Assembly: GCF_005491705.1 (NCBI RefSeq)
Contig: NZ_CP028092.1
Location: 2,728,001 to 2,792,000 of the forward strand
Origin: Pontibacter sp. SGAir0037
GTDB taxonomy: Bacteria; Bacteroidota; Bacteroidia; Cytophagales; Hymenobacteraceae
Length of the DNA stretch: 64,000 nt
Reading direction: 5' to 3'
This document shows positions 7,779 through 15,395 of this stretch, in pieces (the stretch's first letter is position 1; each line of letters opens with the position of its first letter). A program made the translations under genes and the position numbers. The notes below the pieces were generated by a model that was given only the letters and a program-made list of their open reading frames with translations, was not told the DNA's origin and ran no database searches.

Positions 7779-7826
7779 AACGATTAAGGCGTTAAACATT
7801 TTACATTATCTAACGCCTTAATCGTT
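7779..7826. terminator. Perfect inverted repeat between convergent genes, probable bidirectional terminator
   Basis: AACGATTAAGGCGTTA (7779-7794) is the exact reverse complement of TAACGCCTTAATCGTT (7811-7826), with a 16-nt loop. It lies between the stops of 7463-7768 (plus) and 7828-8310 (minus). There is no T-run after the stem on either strand, so it may act differently from a simple intrinsic terminator. Confidence 0.55.
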
Positions 7827-7827
7827 G

Positions 7828-8310
7828 TCATAAAGCCCCTATGATTGATTTGATTCTTTTTTTTCTGTTTACCATGTTGAATTTTTTAAACCTCTCCCTG
7901 TATACTTGGTAGCTATCATTGCCGCCTCCCTCAATTGTATCCATAACTTCCGGTGCTGAAAAGTCAATAGGCACAGCGATTACATGCAACTGATAATCGA
8001 AATTTGGGAGCATAAAGACTTTGTTGCTTTTCTTGTGAATATAAAATATAGCGGAGGCAGGAATATCTTCACCTCTATTTTCGTAATGGTCATACCAAGC
8101 AATCATTACAAATTCTCTTATTGGAAATTGTACCAGGTGCGAGTCTACGATGCAGTATAATTTATCATTTCTTTTCCTTTGATAATCACCAAACTCCCAA
8201 AAATAAGGTATGTTACTGTTAGTTGCCTCTCGTAGATGTTTATCATTAATCTGGGAAACAGGTATCCTGTACTCAATCTCAGTATCTATGTTAGCATTAT
8301 TTATTTTCAT
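7828..8310 (-). CDS. Hypothetical island protein (160 aa)
   Basis: The protein has a block IPYFWEFGDYQRKRNDKLYCIVDSHLV and a later FYIHKKSNKVFMLPNFDYQL, together suggesting a soluble alpha/beta protein. The C-terminus is strongly basic (ERFKKFNMVNRKKRIKSI). No known motif is recognised. It is divergent from the small ribbon-helix-helix-like gene at 8434, and the 32-bp palindrome at 8393-8424 lies between them, so it might be regulated by that protein. Confidence 0.5.
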   Translation of the reverse strand: MKINNANIDTEIEYRIPVSQINDKHLREATNSNIPYFWEFGDYQRKRNDKLYCIVDSHLVQFPIREFVMIAWYDHYENRGEDIPASAIFYIHKKSNKVFMLPNFDYQLHVIAVPIDFSAPEVMDTIEGGGNDSYQVYRERFKKFNMVNRKKRIKSIIGAL

Positions 8311-8392
8311 TTTTCTTATTCTACTTTTAATTATATATCAAAAGTAGAATGGTAGGTCGCCTGTAAGAATGGGTATAATAGTAGAAAAGTAT

Positions 8393-8424
8393 ATTTTATT
8401 TATGATATATATCATAAATAAAAT
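8393..8424. promoter_or_regulatory. Perfect 32-bp palindrome, candidate autoregulatory operator
   Basis: The half-site ATTTTATTTATGATAT (8393-8408) is followed without spacer by its exact reverse complement (8409-8424). The palindrome ends 9 bp before the ATG of the ribbon-helix-helix-like gene at 8434 and lies 83 bp upstream of the divergent gene starting at 8310. RHH proteins typically bind palindromes over their own promoters, so an operator is the simplest reading. Confidence 0.6.
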
Positions 8425-8433
8425 TACATAAGT

Positions 8434-8613
8434 ATGCCAAATATAAAACGCAGCGTTAAGTTGAACAATGACGTTGATTTACAAATCGAAAAGGCTAAAC
8501 TATTCTTCCTGCAAAGGAACATAAAGCTTACAAAAGGAGATGTTATAAGGCTCGCTATGACAGTATTTACTACACGTCTAAAAAATGAAAGTATTGAACA
8601 TGAAAAGAACTAA
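8434..8613 (+). CDS. Small ribbon-helix-helix-like DNA-binding protein (59 aa)
   Basis: The frame reads MPNIKRSVKLNNDVDLQIEK, then a helix and KLTKGDVIRLAMTVFTTRLK before a TAA at 8611-8613. The pattern of a short N-terminal strand with alternating basic and hydrophobic residues (KRSVKLN), a helix, a turn with K-G-D and a second helix is that of ribbon-helix-helix repressors such as CopG and antitoxins. It starts just behind a perfect 32-bp palindrome and overlaps the next gene by 14-29 bp. I infer an autoregulated repressor or antitoxin; alternatives are a plasmid copy-control or partition regulator. Confidence 0.6.
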   Translation: MPNIKRSVKLNNDVDLQIEKAKLFFLQRNIKLTKGDVIRLAMTVFTTRLKNESIEHEKN

Positions 8614-9007
8614 GAATGATGTAGATGTCATAGAATATAAGGAATTATCCGGTAGTTGGCCTGAGCCATTTAAGGTGAATAATCAAGAGGGAAGTTACCA
8701 AACCCACGTTGTAGATGAAATCCCAGGAGCCACAACCTTTGATTTGGTGATGCCAGAGGAAGATTATTTTGGTGCGGTTACAGACTATATCAAATCGAAT
8801 AGCAAGGCACAGGATATTAATTTAGATATATTGAGAATATATTTTGACCCAATATTGAAGTTACATACAGTTCAGCCTCTAAAAATAGCTGTGACATTTA
8901 CACCTGCAAGTAACAGATTCGACTCTTCTTCCCAGGCTGATAAATTGATAATGCATTTTTCTGAATTCGTAAATAATATATCGAAAGCTAATAGTGATTT
9001 AGATTAA
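8585..9007 (+). CDS. Hypothetical partner of the RHH-like protein (140 aa)
   Basis: The start is either ATG 8585 or ATG 8600 (MKRTKNDVDVIEY); both overlap the preceding RHH-like gene, so translation is probably coupled. The protein has DEIPGATTFDLVMPEEDYFGAV and ends in an acidic tail. It lacks the signatures of RelE, PIN or HipA toxins. The overlap with a repressor-like gene resembles toxin-antitoxin or partition operons, but the sequence itself gives no function. Confidence 0.5.
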   Translation: MKVLNMKRTKNDVDVIEYKELSGSWPEPFKVNNQEGSYQTHVVDEIPGATTFDLVMPEEDYFGAVTDYIKSNSKAQDINLDILRIYFDPILKLHTVQPLKIAVTFTPASNRFDSSSQADKLIMHFSEFVNNISKANSDLD

Positions 9008-9121
9008 TACAGCTTACATTCTAAACAACGTACTATAAGGAGTAAAATAAACGGTGGTATAATTTACTATTAAGCTACATGTTATCAAGCCAACTATACT
9101 AAGCGTATAGGGCACACAAAA

Positions 9122-9185
9122 AGTAAATAAACTCAGTAAATATATCAAAGTAAATATTTATATTTGCTAAACAAGTTTATTTACT
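9122..9185. repeat. Inverted repeat with iterated AGTAAATA boxes upstream of the serine recombinase (possible res site)
   Basis: AGTAAATAAACT (9122-9133) is exactly inverted as AGTTTATTTACT (9174-9185), and the right arm ends at the base before the recombinase ATG. AGTAAATA occurs in direct orientation at 9122, 9135 and 9149 (13-14 bp apart). Serine resolvases bind such repeated sites at res and often repress themselves there, so this may be both recombination site and operator. Confidence 0.5.
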
Positions 9186-9746
9186 ATGATTATAGGCTAC
9201 GCCAGAGTTTCTACTCTTTTGCAAAACACGGACTTGCAAATTGACGCCCTCACACAGGCTGGTTGTCAAAAAATATTTACGGATAAGATATCTGGTGCAG
9301 TTGCGGCTCGACCTGAGTTAAGTAAACTAAAAGATATGCTTCGCCCAGGGGATACGCTCACTGTCTGGCGCCTCGACAGATTGGGTCGCTCACTGAAAGA
9401 CCTAATAGAATGGATGATTTTTTTGGAAGAGCATAATATAGCACTTAAAAGCTTGCAAGAAGCCATTGATACCAGCACCGCTACTGGCAGACTTGTCTTT
9501 CATATCTTCGCCAGCATGGCAGAATTTGAGAAAAACCTAATAAAGGAACGAACGATGGCCGGCTTATCTGCCGCTCGTGCACGGGGAAGGAAAGGTGGCC
9601 GACCTCCAAAGGTAAGCCCCGAGAAAAAAGAGCTTGCTATTAGACTTTACAACGAAAAGCAACACACAGTCGATAAAATTTGCACCATGATTGGCATTAC
9701 TAAGCCCACTCTATATAGCTATATAAAGCAAAAAGAGCGGGCTTAG
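9186..9746 (+). CDS. Serine recombinase (resolvase/invertase family)
   Basis: The 186-residue protein is a complete small serine recombinase. It begins MIIGYARVSTLLQNTDLQ with the catalytic serine in YARVS (Ser9), has the conserved VWRLDRLGRSLKDL block (about residues 59-72) with the active-site arginines, the long E-helix through FASMAEFEKNLIKERTMAGL, and a C-terminal helix-turn-helix around KICTMIGITKPTLYSYI. Such enzymes resolve cointegrates or invert segments. No transposase is visible, so it probably serves dimer resolution or a switch in the island. It faces the integrase gene tail to tail with 17 bp between the stops. Confidence 0.9.
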   Translation: MIIGYARVSTLLQNTDLQIDALTQAGCQKIFTDKISGAVAARPELSKLKDMLRPGDTLTVWRLDRLGRSLKDLIEWMIFLEEHNIALKSLQEAIDTSTATGRLVFHIFASMAEFEKNLIKERTMAGLSAARARGRKGGRPPKVSPEKKELAIRLYNEKQHTVDKICTMIGITKPTLYSYIKQKERA

Positions 9747-9763
9747 GATGTTTTCAATCTTTC

Positions 9764-11215
9764 CTACGCTACTTCTGACTCCACCCTTGCTAAGGCAGCC
9801 TGCACGGCTGCTTTCTTTTCAGCGACTTTCTCCGTTACCTTCCTTACAAGGTTTTCAGTGTCGTTATGAATATATTTCCGCAGCACTTGATTAGACTTAC
9901 TTCCCAACATCAAGAGTATATCACGCTCAGTGTGGCCTTCTTGCCACAGCCTGGTGCAGAAGCCCCTACGATTGCTATGACTACTCATTAGCTCATACTT
10001 ATAATGGTGGAAAACAAACTCTTCTTTAAGTTTATAGCGCATTACAGCAATAGGCTGTTGGTTAATCTCATGCTTCATAAATAAAGCTTTCAATATGACC
10101 TTGATATATTCGTTGTATTTCACACTGCTAACTAACTTTAAGTTATAATTATAGCGTTTTAGTATCTCTTCAATTCTGGGGTCCAGAATAAGGGGTACTT
10201 GATAGTGACCCTTGGTTTTTTTCGTTTTACCCATCAACACTCCATTTTCAACTTTCCAGTAAGAGCGTAGAATATCGCTTATGCGTAGCCCGGTCAGATT
10301 TCCAAATACGCACAGGTCGATGTACTTTTTATATTCCTCCTTCACCTCACTTCTGTAATCCCACAAAAGCTCTAACTCTTCAGCAGTAAGGTAAATAACC
10401 TCAATATCATCTTTCGTACGTTCATACTTTTTATATCCCCTATTCACCGAAACACCCTTTTCATCTTCTACCCAGGTCAGAAACGCACGAAGGTCTTTGA
10501 TATGGTTGCCAAACGTGTTATTGTAAAAATCACGCTCTCCATGCATAAGGTATTTAGCATACGCAAGGTAAAAATTGCGGTCAAACACGCTAAAAACCAG
10601 ACATGTATTTGTGTCTTTGGAAAACTCTAATAATGTACTGGCCCAAACTTTTATGTGAGCCTGGGCACTTTTACTCTTGACTTTGAACGTTTCTTGGTAT
10701 TCATCTAAGAGTAGCTTAAACTCCGCTTCCTCATACGTCTCATTTCTGTACCCTAATTGCTTTAGTTCCTGTTGCCTTTCGGTGAGTTCAGCGATTTTCT
10801 TTTGCAGTGCCTTAATCTGCTCAGGTATCTCTTCTGAATCTATGTGATTAATGAGGTGGTCTATCTTCAGAACCTTACGCTCTTTGCGTATTTTGTCCTC
10901 GGCAATACGCTCTTGTTCTTTAATCTCCACCAGCCTCTGCACATAAAGTTTTTTAACCTGCTTGAAATCTGGGTCCGGAAGTTTGGAGGCAATATCTTCA
11001 ACCAACTGCTGCGCTTGTCTAATAGCTGCGTTTATTTCCGATGCTTCTGGATGGCTGGTTTTAACGAATCCCTTCGCTGAATCAAACTTACTTTTGTGAA
11101 CTTTTAGGCTTAGATTAAGTCCATCAGGTCTACGTTTGTAAGTGTAACGAAGATAAACTCTGCCTATGCCTTGTTTGTCTGCCTTTTGAAGATATGCTTT
11201 TGTTGTGAAGCTCAT
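9764..11215 (-). CDS. Tyrosine site-specific integrase of the island
   Basis: The 483-residue protein has an N-terminal arm-binding domain of the Bacteroidota type, a charged coiled-coil-like stretch at about residues 105-160, a SAM-like core-binding domain and a C-terminal catalytic domain. The catalytic pattern is visible: Arg in NLTGLRISD, Lys in KTKKTKGHYQVPL, His-x-x-Arg in SSHSNRRGF, and the tyrosine in VLRKYIHND. The second His/Trp box reads LGSKSNQ rather than LGH. It is transcribed away from the tRNA fragment at 11345, the usual place of an integrase next to its attachment site, so it probably catalyses integration and excision at that tRNA gene. Confidence 0.92.
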   Translation of the reverse strand: MSFTTKAYLQKADKQGIGRVYLRYTYKRRPDGLNLSLKVHKSKFDSAKGFVKTSHPEASEINAAIRQAQQLVEDIASKLPDPDFKQVKKLYVQRLVEIKEQERIAEDKIRKERKVLKIDHLINHIDSEEIPEQIKALQKKIAELTERQQELKQLGYRNETYEEAEFKLLLDEYQETFKVKSKSAQAHIKVWASTLLEFSKDTNTCLVFSVFDRNFYLAYAKYLMHGERDFYNNTFGNHIKDLRAFLTWVEDEKGVSVNRGYKKYERTKDDIEVIYLTAEELELLWDYRSEVKEEYKKYIDLCVFGNLTGLRISDILRSYWKVENGVLMGKTKKTKGHYQVPLILDPRIEEILKRYNYNLKLVSSVKYNEYIKVILKALFMKHEINQQPIAVMRYKLKEEFVFHHYKYELMSSHSNRRGFCTRLWQEGHTERDILLMLGSKSNQVLRKYIHNDTENLVRKVTEKVAEKKAAVQAALARVESEVA

Positions 11216-11344
11216 GCCAGGAATTTAATATCAGGTATCTCTTTATGGCAAAGATAGTTGTATTAATATAAATTAATACAACAGTTGATACAACATTTTC
11301 AGCAAAACCTCATTTTTAGCCATGTAAAGCACATTTTTACATAC

Positions 11345-11365
11345 GTTCGAATCCTCTCGGGTGCA
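11345..11365 (+). other. 3' fragment of a tRNA gene, attachment-site junction
   Basis: The bases GTTCGAATCCTCT followed by CGGGTGCA form the T-loop, the 3' T-stem strand and the 3' acceptor strand of a tRNA. The 5' T-stem strand that should precede it (AGAGG) is absent; instead the island sequence ATACG stands there. An acceptor ending CGGGTGC-A implies a tRNA starting GCACCCG, which resembles tRNA-Arg, but the isotype is inference. Identity to the real tRNA starts at about 11345, marking the crossover region. Confidence 0.75.
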
Positions 11366-11381
11366 CAAGGGAAGTAAACTG

Positions 11382-11417
11382 AAACGCTGACTACACCACC
11401 TGTAGCCAGCGTTTTTT
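11382..11417 (+). terminator. Terminator of the interrupted tRNA gene
   Basis: AAACGCTGACTACA (11382-11395) pairs with TGTAGCCAGCGTTT (11401-11414) with one internal mismatch, followed by T residues. It directly follows the tRNA fragment and is probably the original tRNA terminator. Confidence 0.75.
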
Positions 11418-11738
11418 GTTAACTTCAAAACTTTTCAATGAAACAATTCCTGAAATGCTTGATTGCTGTTAATCTGAATTGTTTATCTTATAACTCTATT
11501 ACAACCACCTTTAAAATAATGAAAGGCAGCATTTAATGGACAGCTTCTTTCTCGGGCTAATCATTCAATAATCTTGAAAGCTATATTATTGAATGATAAT
11601 TAAGGTTGTCTAACTACATTGTAGATGTAATTAGCCAACTACTAGCTTAACAAATGTCTATTTAACTTATATGAACGCCGCAGCACCACCTCAACTACAT
11701 CAGCCAAAACGTTTAGTCAGTATATGCAGTCTTTTTAC

Positions 11739-11746
11739 TATCTTTG
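11739..11746 (+). promoter_or_regulatory. Probable Bacteroidota promoter -7 box
   Basis: TATCTTTG fits TAnnTTTG and lies 28 bp before the ATG at 11775; a TTTAG at about 11712 could serve as a weak -33 element. Confidence 0.45.
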
Positions 11747-11774
11747 CGATTAATTATTCCACCATATATCCCTG

Positions 11775-12182
11775 ATGGCTTTCAAAACAATGTATGAATC
11801 TGCTTTTTACAGAATTGAGGCAGACGTAGAAAATAATATAATCAGGTCGAAATGGTTAAAGAGCGTTAATGCGGAAGAAGTGGAAGCTGGTGGCACAATG
11901 CTTTATGAAGTACTACGCGACACCAGGATTACGAGAGTAATAGCCAATGCACAGGCTTTCGAAACACTGAGTGCGGAAGCAAAAGAATGGATGTCTACCA
12001 CTTTCTATGAATTGCTCTCCAAAACAAAGCTTCAAAAAATTGCCCGGGTGTTACCTCTAAATGTCTTTTACCGCATTGCTCTGGAATCGGTGGCTACCAG
12101 AGCAGACGCTTTGGGTATTACAAAGTTTGAGGTAAAAAACTTCACCAATGACGAAGATGCCTTAATGTGGGTAGAAATATAA
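11775..12182 (+). CDS. SpoIIAA/STAS-like small protein 1 of 3
   Basis: The 135-residue protein has the pattern of the SpoIIAA-like fold: a strand with a conserved Trp (NIIRSKWLK), a helix, a strand with a helix start (ITRVIANAQAF), a Trp in AKEWMSTTFYELL, then KIARVLPLN and a final strand-helix NFTNDEDALMWV. Two further proteins in the next 4 kb (13164-13598 and 15396-15791) have the same order of blocks and the closing A-x-x-W-(F/L/V) motif. In this phylum such proteins are often annotated as STAS or SpoIIAA-like, with unknown partners. It is the first gene right of the island. Confidence 0.6.
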   Translation: MAFKTMYESAFYRIEADVENNIIRSKWLKSVNAEEVEAGGTMLYEVLRDTRITRVIANAQAFETLSAEAKEWMSTTFYELLSKTKLQKIARVLPLNVFYRIALESVATRADALGITKFEVKNFTNDEDALMWVEI

Positions 12183-12209
12183 TCTGGCACGCCCAATGCC
12201 AGCAGCCTC

Positions 12210-12851
12210 TCAGCGTTTTAACGCCCCTCCGGCTTCTTTTCTTTGAATAAAGTACTGCAACACCCAACCGAAAGCGAGGCTTGCCAATATAACAATGGCT
12301 GACAGCACACCAGAATTAAGCGAAGAGGAAAAACTGCCTACGTAGGCATAAGCTAACGAAACGAAAAAGTGCCCGATCAGCGAATAAACCAGAAACACCT
12401 TAAGCGACATGGAGGTTGTGCCAGCTACCACCGAAATGGCTTCTGAAAGTATAGGCAAAGCTTTGGATATAGCAATGGCCACATTCCCAAATTTTTGAAA
12501 AAGCCAGTTGCTGGCATGCTGCTCCTTTTCACCGAAATACCTGTTCAGATATTGGTTTGCTCTTCTGCCTACATAAAACCCGATAGCCGACGATAATACA
12601 CCCGAAACAGTTGAAAGCAAAGTACCTGAAACAACACCTAATATTTTCCCATTCAGGATTAGTATAAAACTGGAAGGTACGGGCAGAAAAATATCCGAGG
12701 TTAGAAAAGCAAAGCTAACCAGGGCATAGGCAGCCAGCGACTCCTTTGTACTTAGTATTTGCTCAATTTGCTGCTCTACCTGTCCGAAAAGGGCAAAAGA
12801 AATTAGAATAACAAAACAGCAGAAAACGAATATAGACAGCAGCTTTTTCAT
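12210..12851 (-). CDS. VTT-domain (TVP38/TMEM64, DedA-like) membrane protein
   Basis: The 213-residue protein is integral to the inner membrane with about five hydrophobic segments, the first close to the N-terminus (LLSIFVFCCFVILISFALF). The VTT/SNARE-associated pattern is seen in SDIFLPVPSSFILILNGKILG and the downstream glycine-rich helix SGVLSSAIGFYVGRR, followed by a re-entrant region ending in SKALPILSEAISVVAGTT. Members are proposed to move lipids between membrane leaflets. A longer frame starts at a TTG 18 bp upstream, but the ATG at 12851 (MKKLLSIF) gives a better N-terminus. It converges on the STAS-like gene. Confidence 0.75.
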   Translation of the reverse strand: MKKLLSIFVFCCFVILISFALFGQVEQQIEQILSTKESLAAYALVSFAFLTSDIFLPVPSSFILILNGKILGVVSGTLLSTVSGVLSSAIGFYVGRRANQYLNRYFGEKEQHASNWLFQKFGNVAIAISKALPILSEAISVVAGTTSMSLKVFLVYSLIGHFFVSLAYAYVGSFSSSLNSGVLSAIVILASLAFGWVLQYFIQRKEAGGALKR

Positions 12852-13163
12852 GAAATGTACTTTCGGCAAAAGTAAGCTGATTTCATAAGCACAACAATAA
12901 ATCTGCTATATATGTACGTTAAGCGAAGGCTTACTGTGCACACTGCGCAAACCAAACTTTACTAAAGAAAAGGGTAAATCAACTTTTTTAAACAAACACT
13001 TAACTAAATAATACTAAAAATTAAAAAAATACGTATATAAAGTCGTAAATTTGAAATTATGACAGAGGCCTAAGCTATATTTCATATAAATTTGTCTCTA
13101 TCTGACTATAATTAAAAACAAGAACCTCTGGACTATTAATAGCGCCCATACGTTTACAATTCC
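12852..13163. other. Divergent intergenic region
   Basis: A 312-bp A+T-rich gap between the VTT gene and a STAS-like gene. TAAATTTG at 13087-13094 fits the Bacteroidota -7 box for the gene at 13164, though the leader would be about 65 nt and no -33 box is convincing. Nothing else is seen. Confidence 0.35.
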
Positions 13164-13598
13164 ATGGCTTACAGAAAATACCCTTTTTTAACTGTTGAAG
13201 TTGATGAGCTTAATTCCACCATTATTATGGACTGGAACGGCACTTTTAATTCTGCTCAATTCCGGGAAGCCGTTAAGGATTGTATGGATATAGTGGCTAC
13301 CTATAAGCTCAGGTACTGGCTGGCAAACTCGAGCAAAATAGATCTGATTCAACCGGAAGACCAGACCTGGACCAGCAAAGTGTTATTGCCTGGCCTTTCG
13401 GAAATGGGCGTAAAAAAGGTAGCGATTATTATTCCGGAAAACCTGTATAACCACATGGCCATTGCTGCTATTATGGTACATGGGAAAGAAGATACTACGT
13501 TCGATTTTCAGTACTTTGTTAAAAAAGAGGAAGCTATTAACTGGTTCAGTCAATCAGCTTCTTCAGATGTGGCGCAGCAGGAAGAGAAAATGCATTAA
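13164..13598 (+). CDS. SpoIIAA/STAS-like small protein 2 of 3
   Basis: The 144-residue protein shares its layout with the STAS-like proteins at 11775 and 15396: an N-terminal strand TIIMDWNGTFNSAQFREAV with a Trp, then KLRYWLANSSKIDLI, a Trp in DQTWTSKVLLPGL, the strand KKVAIIIPEN, and the closing EEAINWF. No catalytic residues are evident and no signal peptide is present. Its 3' end is 12 bp from the end of a convergent PAS histidine kinase gene, which suggests, by context only, that these proteins work in signalling. Confidence 0.6.
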   Translation: MAYRKYPFLTVEVDELNSTIIMDWNGTFNSAQFREAVKDCMDIVATYKLRYWLANSSKIDLIQPEDQTWTSKVLLPGLSEMGVKKVAIIIPENLYNHMAIAAIMVHGKEDTTFDFQYFVKKEEAINWFSQSASSDVAQQEEKMH

Positions 13599-13610
13599 CC
13601 CTATGTGAGG

Positions 13611-14702
13611 TTAAGCATCTTTCGGTAGCTCAATATAAAAAGTAGTGCCTGCTTTTTCTTCGCTTTCAAACCATATGCTGCCATCGTGCCATTCTACTAT
13701 GGTTTTGATAATAGACATCCCCAAACCTGTAGAAGGCTCTCCCTTTAAGCCTTCGCGCCTTGCCCTGGTAAATTTCTCAAAAAGTTCATCATGATATTTT
13801 CTGGGTATTCCGATACCATTATCCTGCACCTTTATAAGTACGGTTGATTCCTTTTCGCTCAGGTCAACAGCAATAATACCGTTGTCTTCTGTAAACTTGA
13901 TAGCATTTGACATTAGGTTATTAATCACCTGCATAAACTTTGTCTGATCAATATTTACGTATATTTTATCAGATGACGAGCTAAACCGTATCTCTTTGTG
14001 GATAAGGTTCTGGCCATCCTTGTATTGCTCCATCACCTCCTGAACTTTGGCTACCAAGTCTATCCTCTTCTTCACAAGGCCTGCATCTACTGATTCTAAA
14101 AACTCCTGCTGTACAAAGTTGCGGATCAGGTGAATGTTACGGTCACTGCTTTCCCTGATAATGCTGATAATTTCGTTTACTTCAGGATTGTTGTATTCCC
14201 TTGTACTTTCAGAAAGTACCTCCGACAAAACTTTAATGTTGGCTAAAGGTCCGGCCAGGTCATGAGAAAGAATTTCCAGAATAGAGTTTTTCTTAGCCCC
14301 AAACTTCTGCATCGTACTGATGTTTTCCCTCATAATAGTTACATCATCAATTAAACCCACTACATATTCCCTGCCATGCTTATCGGTTACCCGTTGTGGC
14401 GTAAGCTGCAGCCATCTTAGTGCATTATCAGGATGCACTATCCTGAACTCCAGATTCTCTCTGCTTTTCCCTTTTAATACTTCTCGGTACTTCTTTACCA
14501 GGTAATCCCTGTCATCCGGATGAACTGTTTCTAGAATATTGGCCGGGTTGGAAACAAAACGTTCTCTGCTCTGCTTCCAGATCAGCTCGAAGGCGTGGTT
14601 CAGGTATGAAACACTGTTTGCGGCTGTATCGAAAGAAAACAGCACCTTTTCGGCCTGATTGATCAGCTTTTCGAATATTTCGAAGTTATTGTTTATGTCC
14701 AT
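13611..14702 (-). CDS. PAS-domain sensor histidine kinase, no partner regulator nearby
   Basis: The 363-residue protein has an N-terminal PAS/PAC domain (about residues 8-125, with SVSYLNHAFELIWKQ and a PAC end LRWLQLTPQRVTDKHG), a HisKA domain with the phospho-acceptor His in LEILSHDLAGPLANIK (about 145), and a HATPase_c domain with N-box NLMSNAIKFT, G1 DNGIGIP and G2 GLGMSII. No transmembrane segment is present, so it is cytosolic. A TTG start lies 6 bp upstream; the ATG at 14702 is preferred. No response regulator is adjacent. It sits among three STAS-like genes that may be functional partners. Confidence 0.88.
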   Translation of the reverse strand: MDINNNFEIFEKLINQAEKVLFSFDTAANSVSYLNHAFELIWKQSRERFVSNPANILETVHPDDRDYLVKKYREVLKGKSRENLEFRIVHPDNALRWLQLTPQRVTDKHGREYVVGLIDDVTIMRENISTMQKFGAKKNSILEILSHDLAGPLANIKVLSEVLSESTREYNNPEVNEIISIIRESSDRNIHLIRNFVQQEFLESVDAGLVKKRIDLVAKVQEVMEQYKDGQNLIHKEIRFSSSSDKIYVNIDQTKFMQVINNLMSNAIKFTEDNGIIAVDLSEKESTVLIKVQDNGIGIPRKYHDELFEKFTRARREGLKGEPSTGLGMSIIKTIVEWHDGSIWFESEEKAGTTFYIELPKDA

Positions 14703-15019
14703 TGCCAATTGTATAAAGCCATAACTATTAACCTACTATGATTGCCATCTTACGTTTAGTAAATTAATTTGTCAGCGAGATGAGTAGCGTTTTCTGAGGC
14801 ACCTTTGTTAATGCCTACATCATTTAACCTACTGCAGGAACAAAATGTTAACAAAATTTATTTGTAAGGCTACACCCTCTTTTGCAATGCAAAGGCTTAC
14901 TTAAAAAAGCATGACCCGGGAAGCCTCGGCTACGCATCTTTCTAAAATAAGGTTACACATTTGAACTTTTTATTTCGTTTTATTCTTTGCTTAATAAGTG
15001 TGTTACCAAATAAGCTACT
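14703..15019. other. Intergenic region
   Basis: A 317-bp gap between divergently transcribed genes. It holds the promoters of both by position. TATTCTTTG near 14980 resembles a -7 box with one extra base. No gene, repeat or structure is supported. Confidence 0.3.
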
Positions 15020-15247
15020 ATGATGCTACAAACTATGAAAACAATGGGGAACGGGTTAGACAACAGGTTTACAACTTCTGTAGAAATAACATCAAGTGAA
15101 TTACAAACACTCCGAAATTTAGTAACCGCTGCTAAACTGAAGAGCCGTCATAGTGCCCTCGACCTGGAACTGATAAGCGAACTGGAGTCTCTGACCAATA
15201 AGCTTTACAAGATCGGCCTGAACAGAATCGATATCAAATGGGTGTAA
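15020..15247 (+). CDS. Small hypothetical protein (75 aa)
   Basis: The protein has a disordered start and two predicted helices (SSELQTLRNLVTAAKLK and ALDLELISELESLTNKLYKIG), a pattern of a small helical hairpin. No family is recognised. It has its own terminator at 15262-15286 and is therefore likely a single-gene transcript. Function unknown. Confidence 0.5.
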   Translation: MMLQTMKTMGNGLDNRFTTSVEITSSELQTLRNLVTAAKLKSRHSALDLELISELESLTNKLYKIGLNRIDIKWV

Positions 15248-15261
15248 CAGCTACACTACCT

Positions 15262-15286
15262 GCCCTCTCCTATGAGGGCTTTTTTT
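15262..15286 (+). terminator. Intrinsic terminator
   Basis: GCCCTC (15262-15267) and GAGGGC (15274-15279) form a stem with a 6-nt loop, followed by seven T residues. It ends the transcript of the 75-residue gene. Confidence 0.8.
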
Positions 15287-15395
15287 ATGTGTTTACCACA
15301 GCCCGCAAAATAAAACTCCTGCCTTGTACGCCGCTTGTTTTTTTTTAACAAATTTAGCTACCTTTATTTGATAAAAGCTATACATCTGCTTCTAC

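Larger units (their letters stand above)
1..11365. mobile_element. Integrated mobile island, right end (left end outside window)
   Basis: The segment is visibly more A+T-rich than the sequence right of 11365. It contains a tyrosine integrase, a serine recombinase, a polymerase-like replication gene, a restriction-modification locus and many unknown small genes. It stops at a 3' tRNA fragment at 11345-11365 that is followed by a normal tRNA-type terminator. This is the usual layout of an element inserted in a tRNA 3' end: the fragment here is one junction, and the rebuilt full tRNA should lie beyond the left edge of the window. No conjugation or phage structural genes are visible here, so the class (integrative plasmid-like island, satellite or conjugative element) cannot be decided from this part. 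Confidence 0.85.
11216..11774. other. Island junction and intergenic region
   Basis: Left of 11345 is the integrase leader and island end. From 11345 follow the tRNA fragment and its terminator. The rest is non-coding A+T-rich DNA with one clear inverted repeat: ATCATTCAATAAT at 11560-11572 and ATTATTGAATGAT at 11585-11597, separated by 12 nt, of unknown use. No gene is supported. Confidence 0.5.

Noticed and set aside
9186..9746. Serine recombinase as part of a Tn3-type transposon
   Set aside because: No transposase gene and no terminal inverted repeats were found nearby.
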